Below, one piece after another: positions 16,400 through 23,451 of a DNA stretch of 47,289 nt. Made by a program: the position numbers and the translations under genes. A model generated the notes under the pieces. It saw nothing but the letters and a program-made list of their open reading frames with translations, was not told where the DNA came from and searched no databases. The DNA is taken from contig NZ_JAJTHI010000038.1 of NCBI RefSeq assembly GCF_021298855.1, positions 1-47,289 on the forward strand, written 5' to 3'. Each line of letters begins with the position of its first letter. Position 1 is the first letter of the stretch. Origin of the DNA: Gemmatimonas sp. (GTDB lineage Bacteria; Gemmatimonadota; Gemmatimonadetes; Gemmatimonadales; Gemmatimonadaceae).

Positions 16400-17523
16400 T
16401 GAAGCGGCTCTTCTCCCTGCTCCCTGCGTCCTGCCGACTGCTCCCTGTGCTTGCAGTCTGTAGCGTCACGCACGCCGGCGCCCAATCCACCCAGCCCCTG
16501 CCGGCCACGACCAGGACCGAGCACGTGGTGCTGGTCATCACCGACGGCCTGCGCTGGCAGGAGCTGTTCCGCGGTGCCGACAGCACCCTGCTGCGCACGC
16601 GCCAGTACGTGAACGACACCACGGCGCTCAAGCGTGACTTCTGGCGTGACACGCCGGAGGCCCGTCGCGAGGCGCTGCTGCCGTTCCTCTGGGGCACGGT
16701 CGCCAGGCAGGGGCAGCTCTTCGGTGACAGCGCCTCGGGAAGCGTGGCCCGGATTGGGAACCGCTTCCGCTTTTCGTATCCGGGATACAGTGAGACGTTC
16801 ACCGGGTTCGTCGATCCGCGTATCGACAGCAACGGGTATCCGCCCAACCCCAATACCACCGTCTTCGAGTGGCTAAACCGCGACTCGGCGTTCAACGGGC
16901 GCGTGGTGGCGCACGCCACCTGGAACGCCTTTCGGCGCATCATCAACACCGAGCGCAGCGGCGTGCCGGTGTACGACGGGTGGGATCGCGGCGCGCCGCC
17001 ACGTGGCGACTCGGTCTCCACGCTGCTGCAGGCGCTCTACCGGACCCACACGCAGCTCTGGCCCGACGTGGCGCTCGACGCGCCCATGCATCAGGCCACG
17101 CTCGTGACCATCGCGCGGGGGTTGCCCAAGGTACTCTTCGTGGGCTACGGCGAAACCGACGAGTATGCGCACAGCGGGCGCTACGACATGTACCTGCGCA
17201 GTGCGCAGCAGGTGGACCGCTTTCTCGCCGAGCTGTGGGCCACCGTGCAACGGGACCCGCGCACGCGCGACAAGGTCACGCTGCTCGTGACCACCGATCA
17301 CGGCCGCGGCTGGGGCGCCGAGTGGACCGATCATGGCGAGAAGGTTGACGGCGCGCAGTACATCTGGAGCGCCGTCATGGGTCCCGATACCCCGGCGCTG
17401 GGCGTGCGTCGCGACACGCCCACCCACCAGGCGCAGATGGCCGCCACGATCGCCGCGCTGCTCGGTCGCGACTGGCGGAAAGCCGAGCCTCGAGCGGCGG
17501 CGGCGTTACCGGTCTTCCGATAG
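16396..17523 (+). CDS. Secreted alkaline-phosphatase-superfamily enzyme
   Basis: 375 residues from the ATG that overlaps the DUF1028 stop. The signal peptide is MMKRLFSLLPASCRLLPVLA. Metal-binding blocks of the superfamily are present: VVLVITDGLRWQE (D50), then VGYGETDEYAHSGRYD (D255, H259) and VTTDHGRGWG (D301, H302). This order fits phosphodiesterase, phosphopentomutase or sulfatase-like members. A nucleophile Ser/Thr is not certain, though T64 in ADSTLLR is a candidate. Coupling with DUF1028 suggests a shared extracytoplasmic degradative job. The signal peptide is encoded by DNA resembling the G-rich intergenic repeat in its C-rich orientation (TCTCCCTGCTCCCTGC). Confidence 0.8.
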   Translation: MMKRLFSLLPASCRLLPVLAVCSVTHAGAQSTQPLPATTRTEHVVLVITDGLRWQELFRGADSTLLRTRQYVNDTTALKRDFWRDTPEARREALLPFLWGTVARQGQLFGDSASGSVARIGNRFRFSYPGYSETFTGFVDPRIDSNGYPPNPNTTVFEWLNRDSAFNGRVVAHATWNAFRRIINTERSGVPVYDGWDRGAPPRGDSVSTLLQALYRTHTQLWPDVALDAPMHQATLVTIARGLPKVLFVGYGETDEYAHSGRYDMYLRSAQQVDRFLAELWATVQRDPRTRDKVTLLVTTDHGRGWGAEWTDHGEKVDGAQYIWSAVMGPDTPALGVRRDTPTHQAQMAATIAALLGRDWRKAEPRAAAALPVFR

Positions 17524-17588
17524 GGAAACGGCGCGTCGAAGACACGGCGCCACAGCGTCACGGAGTCAGCGGTCATTGTGCTGTTCAC

Positions 17589-17612
17589 CTCCGTTCCTCC
17601 GTGGCTCCGTGT
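17589..17612 (+). repeat. Octamer repeat CTCCGTKN x3
   Basis: Three adjacent octamers (CTCCGTTC, CTCCGTGG, CTCCGTGT) lie in the 127-bp gap between two convergent genes. A nearby CACGGAG at about 17559 is complementary to part of the tract and could fold back on it. Confidence 0.5.
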
Positions 17613-17650
17613 TTCCGACGAGCAGTTCGCCGACGAGCTGTTCCAGACGG

Positions 17651-20600
17651 TTACGGCAGCTTCACACCCGCCGCCTTGAGCGACCCTTCGAGCGCCGGAA
17701 TCCCGTCACGCTTCGCCCTCGCCACCACCGCCTGCTGTACGGCCAACTCCTGGCGCAGCGTGGTCAGCAGCGTGCGCTGCGTCGCCGACACGGGGAAGCT
17801 GGCCCCGATCACGCCGTTGAGCGTGCCGAGGCGTCCCGAGAAGGACATGTCGGGGGCACCACTGGAGCCGCGATTCTCGTCTTCCATGTCGTCGGCCGGC
17901 GGTGCTGCGGCGCGCGCAGCCAGCTGCGCGGCGCGACCGGCCATCCCTGAGCCGATTTCTCGCGTGAAGGTGGCGAGTGCCTTCTCCACATCGGCCAGCT
18001 GCGTGCGCAGCGCCGGCGTGAGCTTGGCGCTGTCGGCGGTCGCGGCCGTCTTTACGGCGTTGAAGGTGCGCACCACGCTGTCGGCGCTGCTCTGCGCCTC
18101 GGTGACCTGCCGCTGGAACTTCACCACCTCCAGCCGGAAGGCATCGAGTTGCTGCAGCTGCGCCACCGACATGGTCTGCTCGGGGTCGGGGAGCAGCGTG
18201 ATGCGACGCGTCAGCACCGTGGGGGCGCCGCTGGCGGGGGTGAGCACGAGGCGCGCCGTGTAGCTGCCCGGCGGCGCGGCGTACGTGCGTGCGCCACCAC
18301 CAAAGCCACCACCAAAGCCGCCGAAGCCGCCGCCCTGCCCGCGCGCCGGGGCCGACGCGCTGGCAACGCTGCCCGTGAGCGGCGCGCCCACGCGCATGTC
18401 CCACACCGGGCGGTAGAGCCCGGGCTTGCTCTCGGCCGGCAGTTCACGAATCACGCGCCCCGAGGCGTCCACGATCTCGAGCGTCGCCCGCGTGCCCTCG
18501 GCCACGCCATTCACGAGATAGGCGAGGCGCACGCCATGCTCCGGGTTCTGCCCTTCGAAACCGGTGGAGCCCATGCCCGAAATGCGGCTGGCGTTCGGCT
18601 GGAACGCGATCTCGGTCCGGGTGGGGAAGAGATACGCCGACTCCGCGCGCTTCGCCGCGGCGAGATGCTCGAGCGGCGCGAGATCGTCGAGGATGTACAC
18701 TCCGCGCCCGTGCGTGCCCACCACGAGATCGTTCCACCGCTCCTGAATGGCAAGATCCCACACCGGCACACCGGCAGGCATGCCGCTCTGCAATGGTGTC
18801 CACGTGACGCCGCCGTCGACCGTGAAGAAGACGCCGAATTCGGTGCCCACAAACAGCAGGTTGGCGGCGCGGTGATGCTCACGCAGCACCTGCACCGGCC
18901 CCAGGGCCGGGAGGTTGCCGGTAATGCTGGTCCAGGTGCGTCCGTAGTCGGTGCTCCGGTACACGTACGGCTTCATGTCGTTGCTGCGATGACCATCGAA
19001 GGTGGCGTACACCGTGCCCTCGGCATGCCGCGACAGCTGCACTCCGCTCACGTACGTGGTGTCAGGTACCCCGGCAACACTGGTCACGCGCGTCCACGTG
19101 CGCCCGTCGTTCTGCGTCACGGCCACCACGCCGTCGTCGGTGCCCACGGCCAGCACACCGGCGCGCCGCGGCGACTCGCTCATGGCACTGATGTTGCCAA
19201 ACGCCGCCGTGCCCTCGTGCAGCCCCAGCGCATCGCGGGGCGGCACCGTGCCGCGCATGGGGAGCTGGTTGCGATTGATGTTGCGGGTGAGATCGGCGCT
19301 GATGGTGGTCCACGAGTCACCACGATCGGTGCTCTTGAAGACGTGATTGGCGGCGAAGTAGACCGTGCCTCCCGTGTGCCGCGACGGCACAATGGGCGCG
19401 CTCCAGTTGTAGCGGTGCCGCTCGCCCTCGCGCTGCGGCGGCTTGATCCCCTTGGTCTGCCCCGTCCGGGCGTGATAGCGCACGATGCCGCCGTTCTGCG
19501 ATTCCGCATACACGACCGTGGGATCGAACACGTCGGTCACGTTGAAGAAGCCGTCGCCGCCCGCCATGCGCACCCAGTCGGCGTTGGTGGGGCCGAAGCC
19601 GTTGCGGGTGCGATTGGGGCCGCCCCACGTCTGGTTGTCCTGCAGCCCGCCGTACACGTGGTAGAAGGGCCACTGGTCGTCCACGCTGAGCGCGTAGAAC
19701 TGCGCGCCCACGATGTTCTCCACGTTGTACCAGCTCTTGCCGCGATCGTAGGTGATGTCCACGCCGCCGTCGTTCCCCATGACGTGATGATCGGGGTCCT
19801 CAGGGTTGATCCAGAGCGCGTGATGATCGCTGTGCACGCCACCGCCCGCCGCGTACGGACGCCAGGTCTTGCCGCCGTCGTACGATTCGGTGCTGCCCAC
19901 ATTGAGGCGCACCACATGTTCGGCGTCGGTGGGGTCACAACGCACCTGCGAGTAGTACCAGGGGGTGCCGTTGCTGCGGTCGGTCTGACGCCAGGTGGCG
20001 CCGGCGTCGTCGCTGCGATAGAGGCCGTTGGCGGTGCCCTTCGCGTGCACGCTCGCGTACAGCGTGTTCGGCCGCGAACGGCACACCGCGAGGCCAATGC
20101 GCCCCGCGTCCCCCTCGGGGAGCCCCTTGGTGAGGCGCGTCCACGTCTTGCCGGCGTCGGTGGTCTTCCAGATGCCGCTTTCGGGGCCGCTGGGCAGGAA
20201 GCCGTAGGCGCGCCGCTCCCGCTGGTACGACGCCGCATACAGCACGTCGGGATTGGCGGGATCCATGATCACCTCGGTGAACCCCGTGTGTTCGGAGAGC
20301 GCCTTGGTGTTGGTCCACGTTCTGCCGCCGTCGATCGTCTTGAAGAGGCCGCGTTCGCCCCCCGGTCCCCACAGCGGCCCCATGGCCGCCACGTACACCA
20401 CATCGGGGTCGCGCGGATCGATCACGATGCGGCCAATGTGCTGCGAGTTGGGCAGCATGGGCTTCGACCACGATTTGCCGCCATCGGTGCTCTTGAACAC
20501 GCCGATGCCCCATGAGGAGCTGCGCATGTTGTTCGCCTCCCCGCTCCCCACCCACACGACGTCACCGTTGGAGGGGGCCACCGCCACCGCCCCGATGCTC

Positions 20601-20932
20601 CCCACCCCGATGGAGTCGGAGACGGGGGTCCAGGTGAGGCCGGCGTTGGTGCTCTTCCAGAGGCCACCCGTCGCCACCGCCACGTACATCGTGGTGCCCA
20701 GCCGGCCACCGCGCACGGCGCGCGGCGCCTCGACCACGGCGATGTCGGTGATGCGCCCACTCATGGAGGCAGGGCCGATGTTGCGGAAGCGCAGCGCGCG
20801 CACGAGTGGCGCGTCGCCGGTGGTGACGCCGGATGCGGTCTGCGCGACCAGCAAGGAAGGGGCCAGCAACAGACCGGCGGTGGCCAGCGCGAACGCACGG
20901 CCGCGGCCGGCGCGCGAGAGGGAGTGAGGCAT
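17651..20932 (-). CDS. VPS10/BNR beta-propeller protein, secreted
   Basis: 1093 residues from the ATG at 20932, with a signal peptide ending SLLVAQ. A long propeller region (~50-760) carries many Asp-box/BNR motifs: STNAGLTW, STDGGKSW, TIDGGRTW, TTDAGKTW, SDDAGATW, STDRGDSW, STDYGRTW and TVDGGVTW. Each ends a blade like those of sortilin/VPS10 and sialidase-type proteins. HGRGVYILDD marks the end of the propeller. Then come a beta-sandwich stretch (VDASGRVIRELPAESK), a glycine-rich linker (GGGFGGFGGGFGGGART) and a helical C-terminal part with coiled-coil character. Annotated homologues are called glycosyl hydrolases, but no catalytic residues are evident. Paralogue of the gene at 37050. Confidence 0.85.
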   Translation of the reverse strand: MPHSLSRAGRGRAFALATAGLLLAPSLLVAQTASGVTTGDAPLVRALRFRNIGPASMSGRITDIAVVEAPRAVRGGRLGTTMYVAVATGGLWKSTNAGLTWTPVSDSIGVGSIGAVAVAPSNGDVVWVGSGEANNMRSSSWGIGVFKSTDGGKSWSKPMLPNSQHIGRIVIDPRDPDVVYVAAMGPLWGPGGERGLFKTIDGGRTWTNTKALSEHTGFTEVIMDPANPDVLYAASYQRERRAYGFLPSGPESGIWKTTDAGKTWTRLTKGLPEGDAGRIGLAVCRSRPNTLYASVHAKGTANGLYRSDDAGATWRQTDRSNGTPWYYSQVRCDPTDAEHVVRLNVGSTESYDGGKTWRPYAAGGGVHSDHHALWINPEDPDHHVMGNDGGVDITYDRGKSWYNVENIVGAQFYALSVDDQWPFYHVYGGLQDNQTWGGPNRTRNGFGPTNADWVRMAGGDGFFNVTDVFDPTVVYAESQNGGIVRYHARTGQTKGIKPPQREGERHRYNWSAPIVPSRHTGGTVYFAANHVFKSTDRGDSWTTISADLTRNINRNQLPMRGTVPPRDALGLHEGTAAFGNISAMSESPRRAGVLAVGTDDGVVAVTQNDGRTWTRVTSVAGVPDTTYVSGVQLSRHAEGTVYATFDGHRSNDMKPYVYRSTDYGRTWTSITGNLPALGPVQVLREHHRAANLLFVGTEFGVFFTVDGGVTWTPLQSGMPAGVPVWDLAIQERWNDLVVGTHGRGVYILDDLAPLEHLAAAKRAESAYLFPTRTEIAFQPNASRISGMGSTGFEGQNPEHGVRLAYLVNGVAEGTRATLEIVDASGRVIRELPAESKPGLYRPVWDMRVGAPLTGSVASASAPARGQGGGFGGFGGGFGGGARTYAAPPGSYTARLVLTPASGAPTVLTRRITLLPDPEQTMSVAQLQQLDAFRLEVVKFQRQVTEAQSSADSVVRTFNAVKTAATADSAKLTPALRTQLADVEKALATFTREIGSGMAGRAAQLAARAAAPPADDMEDENRGSSGAPDMSFSGRLGTLNGVIGASFPVSATQRTLLTTLRQELAVQQAVVARAKRDGIPALEGSLKAAGVKLP

Positions 20933-21025
20933 GGCGGGAGGGCACAGGAGATGCCCGATCCACCGCGGACCGGGCCACCCCAAGTTTACGCGGCGGACCG
21001 GACCGCCGCTGTCGTGCCCGTGCGC

Positions 21026-21064
21026 GCCGCGTTGGCAAGACGCGTTGGCGAGACGCGTCAGCGA
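21026..21064 (+). repeat. 13-bp tandem repeat (GACGCGTTGGCRA)
   Basis: Three adjacent units: one incomplete (CCGCGTTGGCAA), then GACGCGTTGGCGA and GACGCGTCAGCGA. The tract runs into the 3' end of the minus-strand gene at 21058, so its last codons and stop lie within the repeat. The same 10-mer core ACGCGTTGGC forms an array at 47145. Confidence 0.6.
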
Positions 21065-21654
21065 TGCCCGTGGTCGGCCATCGCCTCGCCGCGCGCCAGC
21101 ATGAGGTGATGCATCGTGTGATGATCGCCGCTCGCCAGCAGCCCAATGAAACCCAGGCCGCGGATGCGCAGCGCACCCGACGTGGCGTCACCGCTGCGCG
21201 CCGTGACCACCAGCCGCACGCCATCGGGAAGCTCGGTGCGCGCCATGCGTGGGCCACCCATCATCTCCACCATGGCCGCATGCGACGCCGTCATCCGCTT
21301 GATGGCGGCAATCGTTTCGCCCGTGCCGCGCACGGTGAACACCGCCCCCCCGGCCACCGGGGCCGACGTCACGCGGCTCTGCAGCGTGACAAGGTCCATG
21401 TCACGCAGATGCAGCCGCAGCCGCTCGAGATTCACCTTCGACCAGTCGGTGGTCGGGTCGGCCTCCAGCAGTCGCACGATTTCGGCGATGGCGGCAAAGG
21501 CTGCCTGCCCCCCTTCGGTGGGAAGGGCGCGGTCGGCGGCGCCTTGCGTGTGCGCCAGCGCCTGGGCGGCGAGTGGCGTGGGCGCAGCCAGCAGCGCGGC
21601 AAGCGACAGCACACCCGCCGAGACGGCGGCGACGAAGGCAGAGGTGGGGCGCAT
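21058..21654 (-). CDS. Secreted protein of unknown function
   Basis: 198 residues from an ATG with a signal peptide (FVAAVSAGVLSLAALLA, cleaved after PLAAQA). The mature protein has a helical first part (AIAEIVRLLEADPTTDWSKV), an amphipathic middle (LERLRLHLRDMDLVTLQSRV) and a beta-rich second half (GGAVFTVRGTGETIAAIKRM). Its C-terminal GFIGLLASGDHHTMHHLMLA contains a His cluster, and it ends in MADHGHR; M/H-rich ends can bind metals, which is speculation here. I do not recognise the family. Downstream on the same strand is the BNR gene, 125 bp away. Confidence 0.6.
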   Translation of the reverse strand: MRPTSAFVAAVSAGVLSLAALLAAPTPLAAQALAHTQGAADRALPTEGGQAAFAAIAEIVRLLEADPTTDWSKVNLERLRLHLRDMDLVTLQSRVTSAPVAGGAVFTVRGTGETIAAIKRMTASHAAMVEMMGGPRMARTELPDGVRLVVTARSGDATSGALRIRGLGFIGLLASGDHHTMHHLMLARGEAMADHGHR

Positions 21655-21849
21655 GGCAGTTAGGGAAGCAAGGCAACGGTGAGTCGTGCAGACCCCGGAA
21701 TCTGCCCAGTCACGCCCCCTGCCACGAGTGGGGGAGGCGCAGGCCGCTCACCGCCAGCGAACAGCGGGCCACGGGCGTAACCCGGATAGCCCGTGCACGG
21801 CCCCCACGCGCCGCAGCACGCATCGCCTCACCCCGATCCATTGCTGCCG

Positions 21850-22935
21850 ATGCCCAGTCTCCGCTCCTGGCTCTCCGCCTCGCTGCTCTGCGCCGCCACC
21901 GCCCTGCCGCTGCGCGCGCAGGAGGACGCGCCATCGTCCCGGCGTCAGGTCGTCCCCATGGATTCGGCCCGCGCACAGCTGCTGTATGTGAGCAATCGCC
22001 CCGATGATCACCCCGTGGCCGACTACGAGCGGGCCATGAAGAGCAAGGCGGCCACCGACAGCATCTTCGCGGCCCGCGCGATGGGCGTGCTCAAGTTCTC
22101 CATGGTGACCTACAAGAGTCAGGCGGGGGGCATGACGATCCCCGCCTACCTGTTCGAGCCGCTCACCCCCAAAGGCCCCCGGCAACATGCGGCGCTGGTG
22201 TGGGTGCACGGCGGCGTGCACGGCAACATGGACCAGAACTACTGGCCCTTCATCCGGGAGGCGGTGGAGCGCGGCTACGCCATCATCACCCCCGATTACC
22301 GTGGCAGCACCGGCTTTGGCAAGGAGCACCACAACGCCATCGACTACGGCGGCATGGAAGTGGACGATGTGGAGTCGGCGGCCGATGTGCTCAAGGCGCT
22401 CCCGTATGTGAACCCCGATCGCCTCGGGGTCATGGGGTGGAGCCACGGCGGCTACATCACGTCGCTGCTGCTCACGCGTGAGGCGCAGGGCTCGCCCTTC
22501 AAGGCAGGCGCGGCCATCGTGCCCGTCACCAACCTGCTCTTCCGGCTGTCCTTCAAGGGCCCGTCGTACCAGCGCTCCTTCGCCACCCAGGCGGGTCTCA
22601 AGGGGCTGCCCTTCGAAAACCGGGCCGAGTACATCCGCCGGTCGCCGTACTACTGGGTGGACAGCCTCAAGTTCCCGCTGCTGGTGCATGTGGCCACGAA
22701 CGACGAAGACGTGAACTTCGAGGAGGCGCGCCCGCTCGTGGACGCCCTGCAGGCGCGGCAGCCCACGCTGGCCGAAACGAAGGTGTACGTGAACCCGACC
22801 CCCGGCCCGTCGAGCGTGGGGCACACCTTCAGCCGCCGCGTAAACAGGCAGACGCTGGAGCGGGAGGACTCGCCGGAGCAGATCGACTCGTGGAACCGGG
22901 TCTGGGCGTTCTTCGAGCGGACACTGGGGAAGTAG
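21850..22935 (+). CDS. Secreted S9-type alpha/beta hydrolase, no propeller
   Basis: 361 residues with a signal peptide (LRSWLSASLLCAATALPLRAQ). It lacks the N-terminal propeller of the two larger S9 proteins in the window. The hydrolase domain is complete: VWVHGGVHGN oxyanion block, DYRGSTGFG, nucleophile S198 in MGWSHGGYIT, acid D285 or D287 in ATNDEDVNF and H325 in VGHTFSR. Without the propeller lid the enzyme should accept larger or different substrates, acting as an esterase or peptidase. Divergent from the unknown secreted gene across 195 bp in which I see no clear promoter consensus. Confidence 0.87.
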   Translation: MPSLRSWLSASLLCAATALPLRAQEDAPSSRRQVVPMDSARAQLLYVSNRPDDHPVADYERAMKSKAATDSIFAARAMGVLKFSMVTYKSQAGGMTIPAYLFEPLTPKGPRQHAALVWVHGGVHGNMDQNYWPFIREAVERGYAIITPDYRGSTGFGKEHHNAIDYGGMEVDDVESAADVLKALPYVNPDRLGVMGWSHGGYITSLLLTREAQGSPFKAGAAIVPVTNLLFRLSFKGPSYQRSFATQAGLKGLPFENRAEYIRRSPYYWVDSLKFPLLVHVATNDEDVNFEEARPLVDALQARQPTLAETKVYVNPTPGPSSVGHTFSRRVNRQTLEREDSPEQIDSWNRVWAFFERTLGK

Positions 22936-22980
22936 AGCGCGGAGGCGGTCCGCAGGACTGGTCGCAGGGAGCGGGGGTGA

Positions 22981-23051
22981 GGGGGTACGGCATACACCCA
23001 CGACGCTCAACCCACGACGTCGAACCCTGAACGGGAATCACCGTCAGCGGC
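22981..23051 (+). repeat. Dispersed ~70-bp repeat, copy B
   Basis: Nearly identical to copy C at 23241 across its length, with shared blocks CGCTCAACCCACGAC, CGAACCCTGAACGGGA and CCGTCAGCGGCCCA. Preceded by CGCAGGGAGCGGGGG, which resembles the G-rich element. Part of the 516-bp gene-free stretch 22936-23451. Confidence 0.8.
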
Positions 23052-23086
23052 CCACAGCCAAGCGGCGGCTGGTGCGGGGGGTGGAT

Positions 23087-23210
23087 GCTCTGACCCCAGC
23101 TCTGACCCCAGTGACCCCAGCTCTGACCCCAGCTCTGACCCCAGCTCTGACCCCAGCTCTGACCCCAGCTCTGACCCCAGCTCTGACCCCAGCTCTGACC
23201 CCAGCTCTGC
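23087..23210 (+). repeat. 12-bp tandem repeat AGCTCTGACCCC, ~10 copies
   Basis: About ten copies of a 12-bp unit, essentially identical, with one shortened 9-bp unit (AGTGACCCC) near the left end. Because 12 is divisible by three, the minus strand stays open in frame and would read repeated LGSE or WGQS, but no start, ribosome site or homology supports a gene. Copies B and C of the dispersed repeat flank it as direct repeats. Confidence 0.92.
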
Positions 23211-23240
23211 AGTGTCGGGTGTCGTGGGTGAAGCGTGAGG

Positions 23241-23312
23241 GGTGGTACCGCACACACCCACGGCGCTCAACCCACGACTCCGAACCCTGAACGGGAGTCG
23301 CCGTCAGCGGCC
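23241..23312 (+). repeat. Dispersed ~70-bp repeat, copy C
   Basis: Direct repeat of copy B. GTCGTGGGTGAAGCG at 23221-23235 is complementary, with two mismatches, to CGCTCAACCCACGAC inside this copy, giving a hairpin about 55 bp across. Confidence 0.8.
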
Positions 23313-23397
23313 CAGGGGGCGAGTGGCAGGGGGCGGGTGGCAGGGGGCAGGAAGCCGTCGCCCCTGCCTCCCGCTCCCCGCTCCCTGCATCCTTCCC
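23313..23397 (+). repeat. G-rich/C-rich element, third partial copy
   Basis: Runs of G5 separated by GTGGCA-type spacers on the plus strand are followed by a C-rich half (CCCCTGCCTCCCGCTCCCCG, then CTCCCTGC). It has the same purine-then-pyrimidine design as the elements at 6.1 and 10.4 kb but lacks the flanking terminator hairpins. Confidence 0.5.
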
Positions 23398-23413
23398 GGC
23401 CAGCGTCGGGGAC

Positions 23414-23451
23414 TTGTGTTCTATTGTATACACATTTAGTAATATATATAT
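23414..23451 (+). promoter_or_regulatory. AT-rich promoter/operator of the RND efflux operon
   Basis: About 38 bases are strikingly AT-rich in a GC-rich genome. A plausible sigma-70 promoter is TTGTGT (23414-23419), a 17-bp spacer, then TAGTAA (23437-23442). That would start transcription within a few bases of the ATG at 23452. No Shine-Dalgarno is present, so the message may be leaderless. The motif TACA..CAT..GTAA followed by ATATATA is shared with the DNA upstream of the arsR-type gene at 30243-30272. Confidence 0.6.

Noticed and set aside
18149-20515. 788-residue plus-strand frame opposite the BNR gene
   Set aside because: Shadow of the real gene in high-GC DNA: His/Arg/Gly-rich composition, no domain, and the opposite strand has a full BNR protein.
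23087-23210. CRISPR array or repeat protein
   Set aside because: The 12-bp units are contiguous with no spacers, there are no cas genes, and the open minus-strand frame has no ribosome site, no homology and an LGSE/WGQS period explained by the DNA repeat.
22936-23451. Insertion sequence or remnant transposon
   Set aside because: No transposase fragment and no terminal inverted repeats; only direct dispersed repeats and a tandem array.
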